Origin: Bacteroidales bacterium
GTDB taxonomy: Bacteria > Bacteroidota > Bacteroidia > Bacteroidales > Paludibacteraceae
Direction: 5' to 3'
DNA length: 64,000 bases
Assembly (NCBI GenBank): GCA_004557405.1
Contig: SFDZ01000005.1
Location: forward strand, 62,001 to 126,000
Numbering within the stretch: position 1 is the stretch's first letter; the number at the start of each line of letters is the position of its first letter. Shown here in pieces: positions 60,914 through 64,000 of the stretch. Made by a program: the position numbers and the translations under genes. The notes below the pieces were generated by a model that saw only the letters and a list, made by a program, of their open reading frames with translations, searched no databases and was not told the DNA's origin.

Positions 60914-62803
60914 TTGCGGGTAACGGATTTTTGGAAATATCATATTTTCCGGGTGTCGGTATGCTTGTTGTGTGCCATGGCAACCCCGTCGATGGCGCAG
61001 CAAAACAAACTGCAAATGGCGCCGCAGACAATGTCGCCGATGCAAAAAACGATGACACCACCGCCTCCGACTGCCACAACGCAGCCTAAAACCGCGCCCA
61101 ACGTCAAAACCAAATCTCCGACCACGACAGCCACGTCCGCCGCTGAACCCAAAACACCGGTCTATCTCGAAAATGCCGAAACGTTCAGTTACGACCAAGC
61201 CCGCAATGCCGATGCACAACTACTGAAGGGCAATGTGCGCTTTCGGCACGATGATGCCTACCTCTATTGCGACAGCGCCTATTTCTACGAACAGCAAAAC
61301 TCGTTTACGGCCTACGGACATGTGCGTATTGTGCAAGGCGATACGTTGTTCATCTACGGCGATGTGCTCTATTACGACGGAAATACCAAATTGGCGCGCC
61401 TGCGACGCAATGTGCGTATGAACAATCGCGATGTAACGCTCGTTACCGATAGTTTGAACTACGACCGCATGGCCAATGTCGGCTACTACTACACCGGCGG
61501 CAAATTGTACGACGAATCAAATGTGTTGACCTCGGTTTTCGGCCATTACTATCCGGGTGAACGCTTGGCGGTGTTTCGCCACGATGTGTTGCTGACAAAT
61601 CCAAACTTCACCATGGATGCCGATACACTGAAATACAACACAGAATCGGCTGTGGCCGAAATAGTCGGTCCAACCACCATCGTCTATGCCCAAGAAACAA
61701 CCATCTATTCGGAATTGGGCTACTACAACACACGCACGGAACAATCGCTGTTGCGCCGCAATTCGTCGGTAAAACACGTTGATGGTCAAACACTTACTGG
61801 CGATTCGATTTTGTATAACAAACGGCAGGGCGAAGGACGTGCCTACAAACATGTGGTGTTGAACGATTCGGCAAAACAGATGTCGTTTTTCGGACATTTC
61901 GTCTATTATAAGGAAGAGGGCGATGTGGCTTTGGCCTACGATTCGGCACTGATGGTAGAACATTCTACACCCGACACCATCTATCTGAATGCCGATACGC
62001 TCTATGCTTACGCGGTCGATTCTACCGAAAAAGTGGTGCATGCCTATCACAATGTCCGTATGTTTCGCCACGATGTGCAGGCCGTGTGCGACTCGGCAAA
62101 TTACAACACCCGCGACTCGGTGCTGCACCTGATGCAACAGCCGGTGGCGTGGTCGGGCAATCGACAAATCACAGGCGACACCATGCACATCTATTCGGTA
62201 AACGGCAACGTGGAACGTCTGCAAGTGGTGGGCGCTGCCTTCGTGTGCGAACAGCACGATTCGTTGCACTACAACCAATTGTCCGGCAAGGAACTTGTGG
62301 CCTATCTGTCCGACAGAGAATTGCGACAAGTCAACATCCGCGGCAATGCCGTTTCGCTCTATTTCCCGCTCGACAACGATAGCGTGATGATAGGGCTGAA
62401 TCAGACCGAAAGCAGTTATCTGACGGTTTATCTGAAACAGCAAAAAATCGACAGAATTGTTCTGTTTCCATCGCCAACGGGCGTGCTTACGCCCATGGAA
62501 ATGGTAACCGACGATATGCTGCGCATGCCGGGATTCTCGTGGCAGGCCGATGTGCGACCCGATACATGGCAGGCCGTGTTCGACCGCCCGGAGCGTCAGA
62601 AAACGACCGCTCAACAGCCGCGTCGCCGTCCGGGACATGTTGAACCTGACGATACGGAAACTGCCGATAAACAGAAACAACAAACCACACCTACCGACAC
62701 ACAGCAAATGCCTGCACGATTCGATGGCGGCAGCAGCGGACGCACCGCAGCACCCGGTGGCGTGGGCGGCAAAACCACACTCAAAACCAATACATCGCGA
62801 TGA
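60914..62803 (+). CDS. OstA-like (LptA/LptD N-domain) envelope protein
   Basis: A 629-residue exported protein built of OstA-like beta repeats (about 80-540). Units include LLKGNVRFRHDDAYLYCDSAYFY, YGDVLYYDGNTKLARLRRNV and LTGDSILYNKRQGEGRA, alike in the pattern G-(D/N)-x-(V/L)-x-Y. Pro/Thr-rich linkers flank both ends. The only start giving a complete signal peptide (FWKYHIFRVSVCLLCAMATPSMA) is TTG at 60914, 6 bp after the previous stop. It may bind LPS for transport, like LptA. The C-terminal stop overlaps the next ATG (ATGA). Confidence 0.85.
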   Translation: MRVTDFWKYHIFRVSVCLLCAMATPSMAQQNKLQMAPQTMSPMQKTMTPPPPTATTQPKTAPNVKTKSPTTTATSAAEPKTPVYLENAETFSYDQARNADAQLLKGNVRFRHDDAYLYCDSAYFYEQQNSFTAYGHVRIVQGDTLFIYGDVLYYDGNTKLARLRRNVRMNNRDVTLVTDSLNYDRMANVGYYYTGGKLYDESNVLTSVFGHYYPGERLAVFRHDVLLTNPNFTMDADTLKYNTESAVAEIVGPTTIVYAQETTIYSELGYYNTRTEQSLLRRNSSVKHVDGQTLTGDSILYNKRQGEGRAYKHVVLNDSAKQMSFFGHFVYYKEEGDVALAYDSALMVEHSTPDTIYLNADTLYAYAVDSTEKVVHAYHNVRMFRHDVQAVCDSANYNTRDSVLHLMQQPVAWSGNRQITGDTMHIYSVNGNVERLQVVGAAFVCEQHDSLHYNQLSGKELVAYLSDRELRQVNIRGNAVSLYFPLDNDSVMIGLNQTESSYLTVYLKQQKIDRIVLFPSPTGVLTPMEMVTDDMLRMPGFSWQADVRPDTWQAVFDRPERQKTTAQQPRRRPGHVEPDDTETADKQKQQTTPTDTQQMPARFDGGSSGRTAAPGGVGGKTTLKTNTSR

Positions 62804-63492
62804 GCAGGGTAGTAGTAGCACTGAAATTTGGCCAAGCGGCACCGACAGCCACACTGTTTGCCGAAACTATCGCGGCAGCGCTCCGACACGAGGCGCGCAC
62901 GCTGACGGTGGGCCCCGGTATCGTCGGCGATGTAGGGCAAATAGCCGATTTGCCCGACGAGTTGGAACGTATCGATGCTTCGATGTTGATAGTGGAAATT
63001 GCCGACACACGACAGATAAATACCTGTTTGCAGGCGTGCCGTACATTGCGTATCCCGTATCTGTTGGTGCGCCCGAATCAAAAACCCGTTTTTGCCTCGG
63101 TGGCAGTGCCGGTAACGTTTTTGCCCGAAGATAAAGAAAAAGCCCCATTTGCAGCAGCCTTCGGACGCTTTTTTGGCGCCAAACTCACTATATTCAAACC
63201 CAAAGATTATGGCACTCGAGCCATCAAAAATATCGAAGCGATGACCACTTTGTTCAAATCGTTCGACCTCGAGTACGACATTGTGCAGGCGCGCAAAGGC
63301 AGCGATGGCGTCGAACGCGAAGCAGCCCGCTGGGCGCAAACACAAGCCGATTTGGTCATTGTGTCGGCATCGCGCGAATATGGTTTGGACGATATATTGT
63401 TCGGCAGCAAAGAACTTCGCATTGCCAAACAGTGCACCGTACCACTGCTGCTTATCAACCCACGAGGCGACTTGTATGCCTTGTGCGACTAA
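62800..63492 (+). CDS. Universal stress protein-like cytosolic protein
   Basis: A 230-residue protein with no signal peptide. It looks like two half-USP (alpha/beta) modules: RVVVALKFGQAAPTATLFAE at the start, and a second with KLTIFKPKDYGTRAIKNIEAM, ARWAQTQADLVIVSAS and CTVPLLLINP, typical of a USP C-terminus. The nucleotide-loop glycines are weak. It is translationally coupled to the OstA-like gene by an ATGA overlap, an unexpected place for a cytosolic stress-type protein. Function unknown. Confidence 0.65.
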   Translation: MSRVVVALKFGQAAPTATLFAETIAAALRHEARTLTVGPGIVGDVGQIADLPDELERIDASMLIVEIADTRQINTCLQACRTLRIPYLLVRPNQKPVFASVAVPVTFLPEDKEKAPFAAAFGRFFGAKLTIFKPKDYGTRAIKNIEAMTTLFKSFDLEYDIVQARKGSDGVEREAARWAQTQADLVIVSASREYGLDDILFGSKELRIAKQCTVPLLLINPRGDLYALCD

Positions 63493-63536
63493 CTTGATAA
63501 ATGTTGTAATTGTTTGAAAATAAATAAAATACAGAT

Positions 63537-64000
63537 ATGAAACGTTCCTTTCTGACTGCCATTTTTGCCGCGTGTGTGCTGGTGTTGTGCGCACAAGCAG
63601 CCGACTATCCGATAGTACAAATCGATGGCAAAAATTACTATTCGTACACCGTTGCCCCAAAAGACGGACTATATGCCATCGCGCGTAAGTTTGGCGTGTC
63701 GCAAGCCGATTTGCACAACTGCAATCCCAATTTGTCCGACGGACTTAAAATCGGTCAGGTGATACTTGTGCCGGTAGTCGATACGTTGCAGCCCGATACG
63801 GCTGATGCCGATTTTGTGGTGCATCAGGTACAACCCAAGCAGACACTTTATGCTCTGTCGCGCAAGTACAATGTAACTATTGCCGAATTGGTAAAATATA
63901 ATCCCGAATTGGCCGATGGGTTGAAAGTTGGACAACGACTGAAAATTCCGAAACAGTCCTTCACCGAAGAACGCCAAATCGAAACCGGTCAGCCCAAAAA
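63537..64000 (+). CDS. Exported LysM-repeat protein, 3' end cut by the window edge
   Basis: From the ATG at 63537 an open frame runs off the right edge (154 codons visible). A signal peptide (MKRSFLTAIFAACVLVLCAQA) precedes two LysM domains (about 34-80: YSYTVAPKDGLYAIARKFGV; and about 94-140: HQVQPKQTLYALSRKYNV), which bind peptidoglycan. In Bacteroidota such LysM modules often precede a periplasmic binding-protein-like domain, which would lie beyond the window. It probably belongs to the parvulin/OstA-like envelope operon (45 bp gap). Confidence 0.88.
   Translation, partial: MKRSFLTAIFAACVLVLCAQAADYPIVQIDGKNYYSYTVAPKDGLYAIARKFGVSQADLHNCNPNLSDGLKIGQVILVPVVDTLQPDTADADFVVHQVQPKQTLYALSRKYNVTIAELVKYNPELADGLKVGQRLKIPKQSFTEERQIETGQPK

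Overview
The window is a stretch of Bacteroidales chromosome from an anaerobic or fermentative Bacteroidota lineage that carries a type IX secretion system (T9SS). Four things point there: the gene content (PorT, PorU, PorV, a CarboxypepD-like TonB receptor, DUF1573 proteins, glutamine synthetase III, MeaB, cytochrome b fumarate reductase); about 25 matches to the Bacteroidetes promoter consensus (-33 TTG, about 20 nt, -7 TAnnTTTG); weak Shine-Dalgarno signals; and abundant signal peptides. It is mostly housekeeping. I see no insertion sequence, prophage, CRISPR array or defence island. The genus cannot be fixed from the sequence alone.

Layout. 1-5 kb: an ATP-grasp-like gene running off the left edge, truA, a small His-rich exported protein and a TonB-dependent receptor. 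5-11 kb (minus strand): mtaB, a secreted endonuclease I, and an operon of two rhomboid proteases plus an endonuclease/exonuclease/phosphatase protein. 11-15 kb: hup, argS, a 56-residue ferredoxin, porT and a low-molecular-weight phosphatase. 14.9-15.4 kb: tRNA-Ser(CGA) with a duplicated 3' end and terminator. 15.4-19 kb: a lipoprotein/outer-membrane protein pair and radA. 19-25 kb (minus): an operon divIC-rluA-like-dxs-trkA-trkH. 25-29 kb: dnaX, an acidic protein, a lipid A-type acyltransferase and a glycosyltransferase. 29-34 kb: two DUF1573 proteins, meaB, a CDF cation transporter, udk and a PolB-like exonuclease. 34-37 kb (minus): coiled-coil protein, zapA, a structured RNA candidate and rny. 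37-40.6 kb: the fumarate reductase/succinate dehydrogenase operon. 40.7-48.3 kb (minus): ispF, porV, porU, FAH-family protein and folC. 48.5-53.7 kb: phoH-like, an S4 protein, prfA and glnN. 54-55 kb: a broken BspA-like gene. 55-64 kb: gpmI and an envelope-biogenesis run of three parvulin-type proteins, an OstA-like protein, a Usp-like protein and a LysM protein cut by the right edge.

How the genes fit together. PorT, PorU and PorV are T9SS parts; the BspA-like leucine-rich-repeat protein ends in a T9SS-like tail and would be a client. Parvulins, the OstA-like protein, the acyltransferase and rhomboids serve the envelope. The fumarate reductase and MeaB fit succinate/propionate fermentation, and dxs plus ispF belong to the MEP isoprenoid pathway.

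Most worth a second look: (1) a perfect 32-bp tandem duplication that frameshifts the BspA-like surface-protein gene, a candidate ON/OFF switch; (2) an 8-bp tandem duplication just after the likely GTG start of the RluA-like gene, again breaking the frame; (3) a Lys/Ala/Val-rich helical N-terminal extension of about 65 residues on the fumarate reductase flavoprotein; (4) a duplicated tRNA-Ser 3' end plus terminator; (5) a nearly identical 16-bp element upstream of both the lipoprotein operon and the BspA-like gene; (6) a stem-closed RNA candidate between zapA and rny.
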